Shown: positions 15,311 to 23,707, counted from the first letter of the stretch. The stretch is DNA of 37,502 nucleotides from Streptosporangiaceae bacterium (GCA_019245115.1 JAFARZ010000383.1:1-37502), one strand, 5' to 3'. Translations and numbers: made by a program. The notes: generated from the letters alone by a model not told the origin.

Positions 15311-15919
15311 ATGGGCCGGTCGGTCGATGCGCCCGCTGGTTCTCCCGTTCAGCCGGAGGTCTCGGACCTCTCCGGCGCCGTGCGCGAGGCACAGGGAGGC
15401 AGCTCGGACGCCTTCCGTATGCTGTACCGCGACACCCAGCCAAGGCTGGTGCGGTATCTCTACACGTTGGTGGGTGACGACGCGGAAGACATCGCTTCGG
15501 AGACCTGGCTGCAAGTCGCCAGGGACCTGGCCCGCTTCAGCGGCGACTACGACGGTTTCCGCGGCTGGGTCACCACGATCGGTCGCCATCGCGCGCTGGA
15601 TCACCTGCGCAGCCGGGGCCGCCGCCCGCCCTCCGTGCCGGTGCCCGCCGAGGATCTGGCCGGCCTGGCCGCGGCCGACGACACCGCGGCGAGAGCGATG
15701 GAAGCGGTGTCCACCGACGCGGCTATCCGGTTGATCGCCACGCTGCCGCCCGACCAGGCCGAGGCCGTGCTGCTGCGCGCCGTGGTCGGCCTGGACGCGG
15801 ACAGCGCCGGCCGGGTGCTCGGCAAGCGCGCCGGGGCCGTGCGCACCGCCGCCTACCGGGGCCTGCGCACGCTGGCCAAGCGCCTGGAAAGCCAGACATC
15901 AGCCGTACCGGAAACATAA
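15311..15919 (+). CDS. ECF-type RNA polymerase sigma factor (copy 2)
   Basis: The product is 202 residues. It is strongly similar along its whole length to copy 1 at 13154: AFRMLYRDTQPRLVRYLYTL, GDDAEDIASETWLQVARDL, FRGWVTTIGRHRALDHLRSR in region 2, and TLPPDQAEAVLLRAVVGLD, AGRVLGKRAGAV in region 4. The two probably arose by tandem duplication. Unlike copy 1 it has no coupled membrane partner. Its last codons and stop (SAVPET-stop) are formed by the first unit of an 18-bp tandem repeat, and its 3' end overlaps the convergent KAS III-like gene by 67 bases. Confidence 0.88.
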   Translation: MGRSVDAPAGSPVQPEVSDLSGAVREAQGGSSDAFRMLYRDTQPRLVRYLYTLVGDDAEDIASETWLQVARDLARFSGDYDGFRGWVTTIGRHRALDHLRSRGRRPPSVPVPAEDLAGLAAADDTAARAMEAVSTDAAIRLIATLPPDQAEAVLLRAVVGLDADSAGRVLGKRAGAVRTAAYRGLRTLAKRLESQTSAVPET

Positions 15920-16980
15920 GCCGTACCGGAACATAAGCCGTACCGGAAACATAAGCCGTGCCGGAAACACAGGCTGCCCCAGTGGAAGCCGGCGCCGATA
16001 GCGGACAGCACGTAAGTGTCCCCCGACCGCAACCGGCCCTGATGCCAGGTCTGGTGCAGCGCGGTGAGCATGCCGGCCGCGCCGGTGTTGCCGAGCTTGT
16101 CCACGGTGACAGGCGCCTTCTCCGGCCGCACGCCGAGTTGCACGAGCGTCTGCCGGATGATGTTCAGGTTCGCCTGGTGCAGGAAGAAGTGGTCGATCTG
16201 CCCGATCCCGAGGCCCGCCCGGCCGACCGCGCTGGCGATGCTCTCCGGAAGCCGGGCGGTGGCGACCTGCCGCACCTCCCGGCCGTCCATGCGCAGGTAG
16301 TGCTGTCCGGCGGTGACGGTGTGCGAGCTGGATGGCAGACGAGAGCCGCCCGCCGGGATGCGCACCGCGTAGGACAGCTCCGAGCCGATGTGATGGGCGA
16401 GCAGGCCAGCGCCGTCCGCCGAGGTGCCGGTCAGCACCACCGCGGCGGCCGCGTCGCCGAAGAACACGGCGGTCGCCCGGTCCGCGGGATCGGTGACCCG
16501 GGACGCGCAGTCGGCCGCGATGACCAGCACCGAGCCGATCCCGGGATCCTGGAGCAGGTGGGCGCCGATCAGCAGCGCGTGGATTCCGGCGGCGCAGGCC
16601 GCCTGGGTCACGTCCATGGCTATCGCCCGGTGGGCGCCCAGCGCGTGCTTGACGATCAGCGCGGTAGACGGCAGCGGCTGGTCGTAGGTGTAGGAGGCGA
16701 CGATGATCGCGTCGAGGTCCGCCGCGGCCAGCCCGGCCGCCGCCAGTGCCGGATGGGCGGCCGCCACGCACATGTCCGAGGTGGCTAGCTGGGACGGCAG
16801 GCGGCGACGTTCGGTTATCCCGGTGTGGGCGACGATCCATTCCTCGGTGGTGTCCAGCGTCTCGGTGAGCTCGGCATTCGTGATCACGGTGTCCGGCAGG
16901 TGCATCCCGGTGCCCGCGACCGCGACCGGCAGCCGGTAGGCGCCGCGGCCGGAGGCCCAGGCAAATTCGACGCCGTTCAT
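15853..16980 (-). CDS. 3-oxoacyl-ACP synthase III (KAS III/FabH)-like condensing enzyme
   Basis: The product is 375 residues from ATG 16980, which overlaps the stop of the upstream fusion gene (ATGA). The thiolase-fold condensing-enzyme triad is complete: Cys129 (VTQAACAAG), His268 (FFLHQANLN) and Asn298 (DKLGNTGAAG). The N-terminal GTGMHLPDTVITNAEL and TTEEWIVAHTGITERR are typical of the KAS III group, which primes fatty acid or polyketide chains or makes small acyl products. The natural end is expected near GAGFHWGSLCF (residue 339). The extra ~36 residues are encoded by the 18-bp repeat and by antisense of the sigma gene. Pairing with an E1-like/GNAT-like fusion suggests a specialised metabolite or acyl signal rather than housekeeping FabH. 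Confidence 0.88.
   Translation of the reverse strand: MNGVEFAWASGRGAYRLPVAVAGTGMHLPDTVITNAELTETLDTTEEWIVAHTGITERRRLPSQLATSDMCVAAAHPALAAAGLAAADLDAIIVASYTYDQPLPSTALIVKHALGAHRAIAMDVTQAACAAGIHALLIGAHLLQDPGIGSVLVIAADCASRVTDPADRATAVFFGDAAAAVVLTGTSADGAGLLAHHIGSELSYAVRIPAGGSRLPSSSHTVTAGQHYLRMDGREVRQVATARLPESIASAVGRAGLGIGQIDHFFLHQANLNIIRQTLVQLGVRPEKAPVTVDKLGNTGAAGMLTALHQTWHQGRLRSGDTYVLSAIGAGFHWGSLCFRHGLCFRYGLCSGTAYVSGTADVWLSRRLASVRRPR
15901..15971. repeat. 18-bp tandem repeat at convergent gene ends
   Basis: Four units of AGCCGTACCGGAAACATA lie at 15901-15918, 15919-15935 (one base shorter), 15936-15953 and 15954-15971 (two substitutions). The array contains the stop codon of sigma copy 2 on the plus strand and codes for the RHGLCFRYGLCSGTAYVSGT tail of the KAS III-like protein on the minus strand. 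Confidence 0.9.
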
Positions 16981-18830
16981 CGGACGGTACTCCGCTCCGG
17001 CGCGAGGGTGACAGCGAAGTCGGTGTAGAAGCGTCCCGAGCCGCATGGCAGGCCCAGGAGGATACGGCGCGCGGCCTCGGCGCACAGCGCCCCGCCGAGA
17101 GCGACCCCGGACGCGAGCTGAGGCCAGCTGCTCAACGTACGGCCGATCTGCGGGACGGAGGCGGCGAGCTGCGGGCTGATCCGGTCCGCGTCCACCATGG
17201 CCAGGATGAGCGCCACCTTGTCCGGCACGGACAAGACGGTCAGGTCCCGCGACCCGATGTCGCCGAGCAGTCCGTGCAGCAGCGGCCGGTGCGGCTCCGT
17301 GTCGAATCGCTCGATGTCGAGCAGGCCACGGTCGTTGGCTTCCATCACCACCGGGATGCGCCGCAGCCGCGCCTGCTCCCGGGCGGCGATCTTCACCCAC
17401 GGGGTGTCGCACTCCTCGACGACCAGGTCGATATCGCTGAAGAACTCGTCCATGGTGTCGCTCGTCAGGCCGTCCGGGTAGATCTCGATGTCCAGGTAGG
17501 GATCGATCTCGTACATCTGGCGGGCCGCGATCACCGTCTTGTTGAGGCCGAGATGGTGCACGCCGGCCCGCAGCCGGTTGAGGTTGGACAGGCTCAGCGT
17601 GTCGAAGTCGGCGAGCTTGAACGCGCCGCCGATGCCCTCCAGGCACAGGGTCAGCGCGGCGCTGTTGCCTACCGACAGCCCGATGACCCCGATCCGCCCG
17701 CCGAACAGCCGCCGCTGATCCGGCCGGTCGATCTTGCCGCGGTTGCGGTCGGTGCGGACCAGCCGGAACTCCTCTCGCGGGAGCACGTGCACCAGCCGGG
17801 CAGACCAGGGATACCAGGCCCACGCGCCGTACTCCCGCAGGCTCGTGCCGGCTAGCTGGTCCGCCTTGGCCTGGCTCAGTTCATTTTCCACGAACGGCGT
17901 CTGCGGCTCCCGTCCGCGAATCAGCTCCTCCAGCTGGCTTTCGACCGTGTCGCAGACCTCGCGCACCTGACCGGATTCCAGCAGCCGGGTCAGCGCCCGG
18001 CCCTGGGCGGCGTCACCGGCAGGCTCGTACAGCACCGGCTGCCATTCCCCCACTCGCCGCCGGGGCGCCTTGAGGCACCGCCTTCCCTCCTCGCTCGTCC
18101 CTCGCTCGTCAGTCCAGGCGGCGCCGCGGCCCTTTGGCTCTCGGTTTTCCGGCGGAATGAGACCCGCGGCGGCGACGGCTGGGAACAGGGCGCGGAGGCG
18201 GGCGACCAGGTCGGCGTACTCCCCAGCGCCTTCGGCGAGTTTGTGGAGCATGATCACCACGTCTTCGGCGTAACGCGGCACGAACTCCCGCGTGCCGGCG
18301 ACCGGCCGGAACCCGAACCGCTGGTGGAAGCCGTGCTGGCCGTCCGCTGTGCCCGACGTGCCGATCATCGCCTCGGCGCCCAGGCAGTGCGCGGCCGCGA
18401 TGGCCATCGCGTTCAGGTAGATGCCGAGCCCGAGCTTGCGCGCCCGGCGCTCCACCACCAGACGGCTGTGCTCGAAGGTGCGGGCCGGGCTCAGGCCCTC
18501 GGCTCTCAGCACCTCGCCGTAACGACGCTCGCCCAGGTACGCACGGGACTGGAACAGCTTGCCGATCTCCGAGGTGGCCAGCCGGACATATCCCAGTGGC
18601 GGGCCATCGATATCCCGTCTGGCAATGAAGTGCCAGGCACCGTAGTCCAGTTCCTGGACATCGACGTAACCGCCGCCGGCGTCGACGAAGCTTGGCCGCC
18701 GTCCGTTGTCGAACAAGATCCGGGCCCGCAAGTGGCGGACCTGCCGCATCAGCTCCACCTGGCCGACGGGTGCGTCCCGCGGCACCAGGGCCGCGGCGAC
18801 ATGCCACTGCACACCATAACTAGACAACAT
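16977..18830 (-). CDS. GNAT-like acyltransferase fused to E1-like (ThiF/MoeB-type) adenylyltransferase domain
   Basis: I start at ATG 18830 (MLSSYGVQWH), which has GGGGGGGACAG in front; the product is 617 residues. Residues about 10-200 resemble the GNAT/N-acyl-amino-acid-synthase fold: EHSRLVVERRARKLGLGIYL (120-139), AAAHCLGAEAMIG and HQRFGFRPV (169-177). Residues about 375-600 form an E1-like Rossmann domain: GGRIGVIGLSVGNSAAL (nucleotide loop 382-389), LADFDTLSLSNLNR (406-419), KTVIAARQMYEIDPYLDIEI. This half recalls the actinobacterial Rv1355c/MoeY-type proteins, which pair an E1 domain with nitroreductase instead. No zinc CxxC pairs and no obvious catalytic cysteine loop are seen. Residues about 231-262 are an odd basic insertion. 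ATGA overlap with the KAS III-like gene shows coupling. Substrate unknown. Confidence 0.75.
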   Translation of the reverse strand: MLSSYGVQWHVAAALVPRDAPVGQVELMRQVRHLRARILFDNGRRPSFVDAGGGYVDVQELDYGAWHFIARRDIDGPPLGYVRLATSEIGKLFQSRAYLGERRYGEVLRAEGLSPARTFEHSRLVVERRARKLGLGIYLNAMAIAAAHCLGAEAMIGTSGTADGQHGFHQRFGFRPVAGTREFVPRYAEDVVIMLHKLAEGAGEYADLVARLRALFPAVAAAGLIPPENREPKGRGAAWTDERGTSEEGRRCLKAPRRRVGEWQPVLYEPAGDAAQGRALTRLLESGQVREVCDTVESQLEELIRGREPQTPFVENELSQAKADQLAGTSLREYGAWAWYPWSARLVHVLPREEFRLVRTDRNRGKIDRPDQRRLFGGRIGVIGLSVGNSAALTLCLEGIGGAFKLADFDTLSLSNLNRLRAGVHHLGLNKTVIAARQMYEIDPYLDIEIYPDGLTSDTMDEFFSDIDLVVEECDTPWVKIAAREQARLRRIPVVMEANDRGLLDIERFDTEPHRPLLHGLLGDIGSRDLTVLSVPDKVALILAMVDADRISPQLAASVPQIGRTLSSWPQLASGVALGGALCAEAARRILLGLPCGSGRFYTDFAVTLAPERSTVR

Positions 18831-19351
18831 CTGTCCCCCCCGAGCGCGCGATCTATGAACCGATCGGCGTTCGCGCGTGAAAACAAGAGGGGACGCGACC
18901 AACACCGTGCGTAACTACGCTAGCAGATACTGTTACGCCGGCGTGCAATTCACTGCTCACAATGATCTCCGCCCCGGACAACGCGGAAGAAAGGAGCCTT
19001 CCGGAAGAAATAGCGCCGCTTTCCAGCACCTTTCCTTCCACATGACCCCTAACTTCCACGCGATGTCCCCACATATGCCCGCTATGCCGCGATATGCGCA
19101 GCTCAACAGTCCGGGACGCTATTCTAGCGAAGACGGCATAGCCGACATATCGGGCCCGCCGGGCTGGGATATCCGAGGTAAGCCGCATCAGATGCCTCAT
19201 TCCGGAATGTTCCCCCAGCTCCACCGCCCCGCTGCAACCGTGCCACCGGTATCCCAACATGTCGGATTTGTTCAGCGATGCTTGGCATACTGACCTCGAC
19301 AGGCCGGGACCTGTCACCCGCAGGAGGCCGCCTGGTCAGTTCGCGGATCGC
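18831..19351. other. Non-coding leader region upstream of the GNAT–E1 gene
   Basis: Base composition is less GC-rich than the surrounding genes and includes several ATATG/CATAT words around 19070-19160. Reading frames exist on both strands but have no ribosome binding site, no third-position GC bias and no recognisable domain. I take it as the promoter region of the leftward operon plus old insertion debris. Confidence 0.5.
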
Positions 19352-19602
19352 AGTCGCGGCTTGCCGCCGTTGCCAGACGGCCCTAAATGTCCGGCAAGTC
19401 TCGAACGGGATGCAGATTAAGACGGAACATCTGTGCTACATGGAAATTAAATGTACGAATACGGCCGCCAAATTTCCGCACAGCACGTAATTCCCGCGTT
19501 GTTTCGCTATGAAGGCAAAGACTTGGGCTGGCCTGCTCCCTAGCCGATGGCACCACTGGCATCGCTCTGGCAGCCTCGATGGTGCCATCGGCACGCCGCG
19601 AA
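19352..19602. repeat. Interspersed repeat, copy 1
   Basis: From AGTCGCGGCTTGCCGCCG onward this stretch aligns with 28160-28287 plus 28666-28757, with landmarks in the same order: AAGTCT, GATTAAG-CGGAA-ATCT, ACGGAAATT/TGGAAATTAA, TGTAC-AATA, AAATTTCCGC, AGCAC-TAATTCCCGCG, and AGCCGATGGC. The right end holds a perfect 12-bp inverted repeat (CCGATGGCACCA at 19544-19555, TGGTGCCATCGG at 19580-19591). GGTGCCATCGGCACGCCGCG at 19581-19600 recurs at 37239 with one change. No transposase is encoded, so this is a non-autonomous or remnant element. Confidence 0.7.
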
Positions 19603-19710
19603 CTCCAGATCTTCAAACTCCGCATGTCGGATATGTCAGGCACAGTGCGGACCGAGAAGGCGGCGCGGCCCGGCCGGAACGGGCGGGCACCGGGCACAGA
19701 CGGCGGGGGC
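19603..19710. other. Junction between interspersed repeat and tandem array
   Basis: About 110 bases with no gene signal. It continues from the repeat's right end (CTTCAAACT is shared with the copy at 37239) into the GC-rich repeat array. Confidence 0.4.
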
Positions 19711-20040
19711 GCAAGAAGGGACGCATCGCTTCGCCGCCCAAAGACAGAACCCGCGCAAAACGCGCACCGCGCAAAAACGGGCACCGGACACACACGGGCG
19801 GCGGCGCAAGAAAGAGTGCATCGCTTCGCCGCCCAAAACAGAACCCGCGCAAAACGCGCACCGGGCACAGACGGGCGCGAGCGCAAGAAGGGACGCATCG
19901 CTTCGCCGCCCAAAGACAGAACCCGCGCAAAACGCGCACCGCGCAAAAACGGGCACCGGACACAGACGGGCGGCGGCGCAAGAAGGGATGCATCGCTTCG
20001 CTGCCCAAAGGCGGAACCGGCGCAAAGCGGGCATCGGGCG
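19711..20040. repeat. Higher-order tandem repeat (95 + 77 bp units, twice)
   Basis: Units start with GCAAGAAGGGACGCATCGCT or a variant at 19711, 19806, 19883 and 19978, so spacing is 95, 77 and 95. Units 1 and 3 are nearly identical, giving a 172-bp higher-order period; the 77-bp unit lacks an 18-bp piece of the form CGCGCAAAAACGGGCACC. The last unit is degenerate. The array lacks stop codons in all three forward and at least two reverse frames because of its composition, so long frames here are not evidence of a gene. It lies downstream of the pre-insertion end of the amidotransferase gene. Confidence 0.85.
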
Positions 20041-20109
20041 CGTCCCCGGCCCGAGCGAACCAGTGACCGGGAGTGCGGCAGAAACGCGGGGAGGAGGGTT
20101 AGCGGGGGT

Positions 20110-20119
20110 GGGCTAGGCG
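20110..20119. repeat. Left target-site duplication of the IS4-family element
   Basis: GGGCTAGGCG at 20110-20119 matches exactly 24204-24213 on the other side of the element. Ten to thirteen bases is usual for IS4-type elements. Confidence 0.88.
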
Positions 20120-20188
20120 CAATGCCGGGGAGTTAGGGCTGGGCTTCGCGGGTCAAGTTCCGGTTCCGGCGTGTCGTGGCCGTGTATG

Positions 20189-20252
20189 GCAACGGAGGTC
20201 CGGTAAGACGGGAAATCGACCAAGACCACCCGTTGCCGAGGACCTCCGTTGC
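20189..20252. repeat. Inverted repeat around the transposase start
   Basis: GCAACGGAGGTCC (20189-20201) pairs exactly with GGACCTCCGTTGC (20240-20252), a 13-bp stem. The right arm covers the TTG start codon at 20249, so the hairpin could hide the start from ribosomes in read-through transcripts, a known way in which IS elements limit expression. Confidence 0.7.
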
Positions 20253-21199
20253 GCCCCCAGTCTGTCATTAGTGCTGCTGTCACGACTATCACCACGGTGA
20301 TTACGGTCGCTGCGGGGGTGTTTGCCCCTGGCCATGTGGGCGAGCTGACCCGGATCGTGCCATTCGAGCTGGTGGAGGCGGTGCTGGAGGAGACCGGCGG
20401 GCAGGGGAAGCGGCTGCGGCTGCTGCCTTCGCGGGTGGGGGTGTACTTCGTGCTGGCGATGTGCCTGTTTCCGCGGCCTGGTTACCTGGGCGTGTGGGCG
20501 AAGCTGACGGCGGCGCTGGGCGGGCTGGGGCTGGCGAGCCCGTCGGCGAAGGGGCTGCGGGAGCTGCGCCGCCGGGTCGGGGTCGCGCCGCTGAAAGCGC
20601 TGTTCGAGACGCTGGCCGGGCCGCTGGGCCAGCCGCCTACGCCGGGAGTGCGCTTCGGCCGGTACCGCACTGTCGCCTTCGACGGCTGCAAGTCGCTGAA
20701 GGTCCCCGATACTGCCCGGAACCGGGCCTGGCTGGGCAAGATGAAGGCGTCCCTGGGCCAGACCGGGTACCCGGTCATCCAGCTGATGACCCTGGTGGAG
20801 ACCGGCACCCGGGCGCTGCTCGGCGCGGGGTTCGGCACCACCGGCACCGGCGAGCTGGACTGGGCGCGCAAGCTGCTGCACCTGCTGGATGCCACGATGC
20901 TGGTGCTGATGGACCGCGGCTTTGACGCCGCGGAGTTCCTGGCCGAGGTCGCCGCCACCAAAGCGCAGTTCCTGGTCCGGCTGACCGCGGCCCGCCGCCC
21001 GCCGGTCCTTGCCCGGCTGCCCGACGGGTCATTCATCTCGCTGATCGGCGGGGTCAAGGTCCGCATCATCGCCGCTGAGGTGACGGTCACCTGCCATGAC
21101 GGCACCAGATACGGCGGCACCTACCGGCTGGCCACCACCTTGCTTGATCACCGCCGTTACCCGGCCCAGGCGCTGATGACGCTGTATCACGAACGGTGG
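20249..21199 (+). CDS. IS4-family transposase, exon 1 (residues 1-317)
   Basis: The frame starts at TTG 20249 (RPQSVISAAV) and runs through the DDE transposase core. It contains the first two catalytic aspartates, in TVAFDGCKSLK (D145) and VLMDRGFD (D222), and ends with TLYHERW, the first part of the IS4 Y-x2-R-x3-E signature. At 21200 the group II intron begins. Without splicing, the frame reads 22 foreign codons into the intron and stops at 21268, losing the catalytic glutamate. Exon 2 is at 23708-24190; together they give a 477-residue protein in frame. Confidence 0.9.
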
Positions 21200-21873
21200 G
21201 TGCGACACGAAGTCGCTTGGAGCGAGTGGAACTCGCAGAAGGAGGACCGGCTCATGTCGGTGACGTAGTTCCCGGTCCAGTGTGCAAGGACCGTCCCTGC
21301 CCTGGCGTGCGCTGCGGGTAACCGCGGGGTGCGAAGCCCAGGGAAAGGCCCAAGGGCCCCTGTTCCGTCCGGGGGCCACAGGCTGGGGAAGGCCGGACGG
21401 GTGAACGCGAGTGAATCGCCGATGACGCCTCGTTACGTGGACTCCCGCAGGCGGAATGCCCGGGCGGGAGAAAAGGGACCGCCGCTGGAAGGCGGCAGGT
21501 GCTGGCCGGTGTCCAACGACCGGCCGGGAGCGCACCACCGTCCCCGGGGTTCAGGCGGCACCCATCCCGGCCGCATCTCGACCATGCGGAACGTGACAAC
21601 CCCGATGGGGTCCGGCAGGCCGTGCCTGCCGGTAGGCCGGACGTGAGGAAGGCACAACTCCCCAGCGGGCGCAGGATGACCCGGGAAGCGAATGCCGGCG
21701 GCCGAAAGGCGGCGGGAAACCGGGAACCGGATGCTGGCCCCTCCGTCAGCGGTTCCCGCATAACCGGCCGGATAGGGGCTCTGCCCCGGCCTGAAAGGGC
21801 GCTGACGCGGGTCTGGTGGGCCTGCGGAGGAAAGCAAGCTGCGACGCCGGAACCGAAGGGCAAGTTGGACACC

Positions 21874-23622
21874 ATGAGCGGCATGACTGGCGCGATAGTG
21901 CCAGCGCCGGTCCCGGTGAACGGACCGGAGGACGGCTTCCCGGAATGGGACCAGGTGGACTGGGGCCAGGCCGAGGAGAACGTACGGCGGCTGCGGCAGC
22001 GGATCTTTGCGGCATCGCGGGCCGGGGACCTGAAGAAGGTCCGCAGCCTGCAGAAACTGATGCTCCGGTCCCGCAGCAACGCGCTGGTGAGCGTGCGGCG
22101 GGTCACGGAGGTCAACGCTGGCCGCAAGACGGCCGGGGTCGACGGGCGCATCGTGCTTGCGGGCTGGGAGAAGGCCGACATGGCCGCCTGGCTCCAGCGC
22201 GGCGCGGCCGCGTGGAGGCCCTTGCCGGTCAAGCGGGTGTATGTGCCAAAGAGCAATGGGAAGCGCCGCGGCCTCGGTATCCCCGTGATCGCCGACCGGG
22301 CGCTTCAGGCCCTGGCGGTGAGCGCGCTGGAACCTGAGTGGGAGGCCCGCTTCGAGCCGAAGTCCTACGGGTTCCGGCCCGGCCGGGGATGCCACGACGC
22401 GATCGTGGCCATCCACGGCATCGCGAGCGGCAAGTCCGCGAAGCGGCTGTGGGCGCTGGACGCCGACCTCCAATCGGCGTTCGACCGGCTCAGCCACGAT
22501 CACATCCTCACGTCGCTGGGCGCCTTCCCCGCACGGGGCCTGGTGCGCCAGTGGCTGAAGGCGGGCGTGATCGAGGACGGGGCCTTCGCCCCGACCGGCG
22601 AGGGCGCCCCACAGGGCGGTGTGGCCAGCCCGTTGCTCATGAACGTGGCATTGCACGGCATGGAGCAGGCGGCCGGGGTTCGCTATTACCGCAACGGCGA
22701 CGCCGTGCCCGGATGCCCGCTCCTGGTCCGCTATGCCGACGACCTGATCGCCCTGTGCCATTCCAGGCAGCAGGCCGAGCAGGTCCAGGCACGGCTCGCC
22801 GGATGGCTGGAGCCCCGTGGCCTGGCCTTCAACCAGGACAAGACGAGGATCACCCACCTGGACCAGGGGGTGGACTTCCTGGGGTTCGAGATCCGCCGGT
22901 TCGGCGGCAAGCTGCTGACCAAGCCGAGCAGGGGCGCGATGCGGAAGATCCGGAACAGGCTGTCCGCTGAGGCCATAGCCCTGCGAGGGGCGAACGCCGA
23001 CGCGGTCATCGCCCGGCTCAACCCGGTCATCACCGGGTGGGCCGCCTACTACCGGATCGGGGTGTCCAGCCGCGCCTACGGCAAGCTGGATGCCCACATG
23101 TGGCGGCTGGCCTGGAAATGGGCCAGGCACGCTCACCCGAACAAGTCACGGCACTGGGTCACCGCCCGGTACTTCGGCATGTTCAACCCGTCCAGGAACG
23201 ACAAGTGGCTGTTCGGCAGCCGGGACACCGGCCGCTACCTCCGCAGGTTCTCCTGGACGAAAATCGTCCGGCATGTCATGGTCGCCGGAAGGGCATCACC
23301 CGATGATCCCGACCTGGCCGGCTACTGGGCCAAGCGCCGCGAGCGCATCCGGCTCCCGGTCAGCCCCGCGACCTGGCACCTGCTGCGCCGCCAGCGCGGC
23401 CGGTGCCCCCTCTGCCGAGGGCTGCTGCTCTACGCCAGCCACGAACCGCACGACGAGCGCGAGTGGGAGCAGTGGCACACCATCATCCGGAAAGCGATCC
23501 GCAAGGAAGCGATCACCGCCGTGACGGACCTCGGCACCCCGGGCGAGCAAGTCGCATACCGCCTCATCCACGCACACTGCCGCCGACGATTCGGCGGCAG
23601 CACGCCCAGCACCCTGCCATAG
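21874..23622 (+). CDS. ltrA: Group II intron reverse transcriptase/maturase
   Basis: The frame is open from 21499, but ATG 21874 (MSGMTGAIVPAP) follows GAAGGG and fits the usual N-terminus; product 582 residues. RT motifs are in order: YVPKSNGKRRGLGIPVIADR, WEARFEPKSYGFRPGRGCHD, WALDADLQSAFDRLSHD, GAPQGGVASPLLMNV and the catalytic YADD at 287-290. The maturase (X) domain has VITGWAAYYRIG. The C-terminus carries an HNH-type zinc region with CPLC at 511-514 and HAHC near the end. Such proteins help the intron splice and insert into DNA. It lies within ribozyme domain IV. No truncation or frameshift is seen. Confidence 0.95.
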   Translation: MSGMTGAIVPAPVPVNGPEDGFPEWDQVDWGQAEENVRRLRQRIFAASRAGDLKKVRSLQKLMLRSRSNALVSVRRVTEVNAGRKTAGVDGRIVLAGWEKADMAAWLQRGAAAWRPLPVKRVYVPKSNGKRRGLGIPVIADRALQALAVSALEPEWEARFEPKSYGFRPGRGCHDAIVAIHGIASGKSAKRLWALDADLQSAFDRLSHDHILTSLGAFPARGLVRQWLKAGVIEDGAFAPTGEGAPQGGVASPLLMNVALHGMEQAAGVRYYRNGDAVPGCPLLVRYADDLIALCHSRQQAEQVQARLAGWLEPRGLAFNQDKTRITHLDQGVDFLGFEIRRFGGKLLTKPSRGAMRKIRNRLSAEAIALRGANADAVIARLNPVITGWAAYYRIGVSSRAYGKLDAHMWRLAWKWARHAHPNKSRHWVTARYFGMFNPSRNDKWLFGSRDTGRYLRRFSWTKIVRHVMVAGRASPDDPDLAGYWAKRRERIRLPVSPATWHLLRRQRGRCPLCRGLLLYASHEPHDEREWEQWHTIIRKAIRKEAITAVTDLGTPGEQVAYRLIHAHCRRRFGGSTPSTLP

Positions 23623-23631
23623 GGCCTGCCT

Positions 23632-23666
23632 GAGCCGAGCTGCCCGGAAACGGGCACGGCCGGTTC
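23632..23666 (+). ncRNA. Group II intron domain V
   Basis: GAGCCGAGCTGCCCG-GAAA-CGGGCACGGCCGGTTC forms the compact hairpin typical of domain V, with a GAAA tetraloop and the catalytic AGC triad at 23633-23635. It lies 9 bases after the maturase stop codon. Domain VI (GGCGGCGGCGCG/CGCGCCGCCGC stem) follows directly. Confidence 0.92.
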
Positions 23667-23707
23667 TTAGGGGGCGGCGGCGCGGCAACGCGCCGCCGCT
23701 ACCCGAC

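Larger units (their letters stand above)
21200..23707 (+). mobile_element. Group II intron (ribozyme plus maturase), 2508 bp
   Basis: The 5' end is GTGCG (21200-21204), the group II consensus GUGYG. Domain V is at 23632-23666 and domain VI at 23667-23707, with a branch-point adenosine at 23701, seven bases from the 3' end, which reads AC as required. The last seven exon bases ACGGTGG (21193-21199, IBS1) are complementary to CCACCGT at 21535-21541, a likely EBS1 in domain I. Removing exactly this segment rejoins CGG TGG and GAA CAC GAG and restores the transposase. Bases 21200-21873 are the 5' ribozyme part and contain no other gene. Confidence 0.93.

Noticed and set aside
16981..17823. Upstream extension of the KAS III-like reading frame to 17823
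   Set aside because: It lies wholly inside the E1-like domain in another frame; ATG 16980 with ATGA overlap is the natural start.
18853..19317. A 154-codon minus-strand frame upstream of the GNAT–E1 gene
   Set aside because: No ribosome binding site, no domain, and mixed codon composition unlike the neighbouring genes.
19509..20136. Three overlapping 185-189-residue plus-strand frames in the tandem array
   Set aside because: All frames are open because of repeat composition; no ribosome binding site, no start context, no domain.
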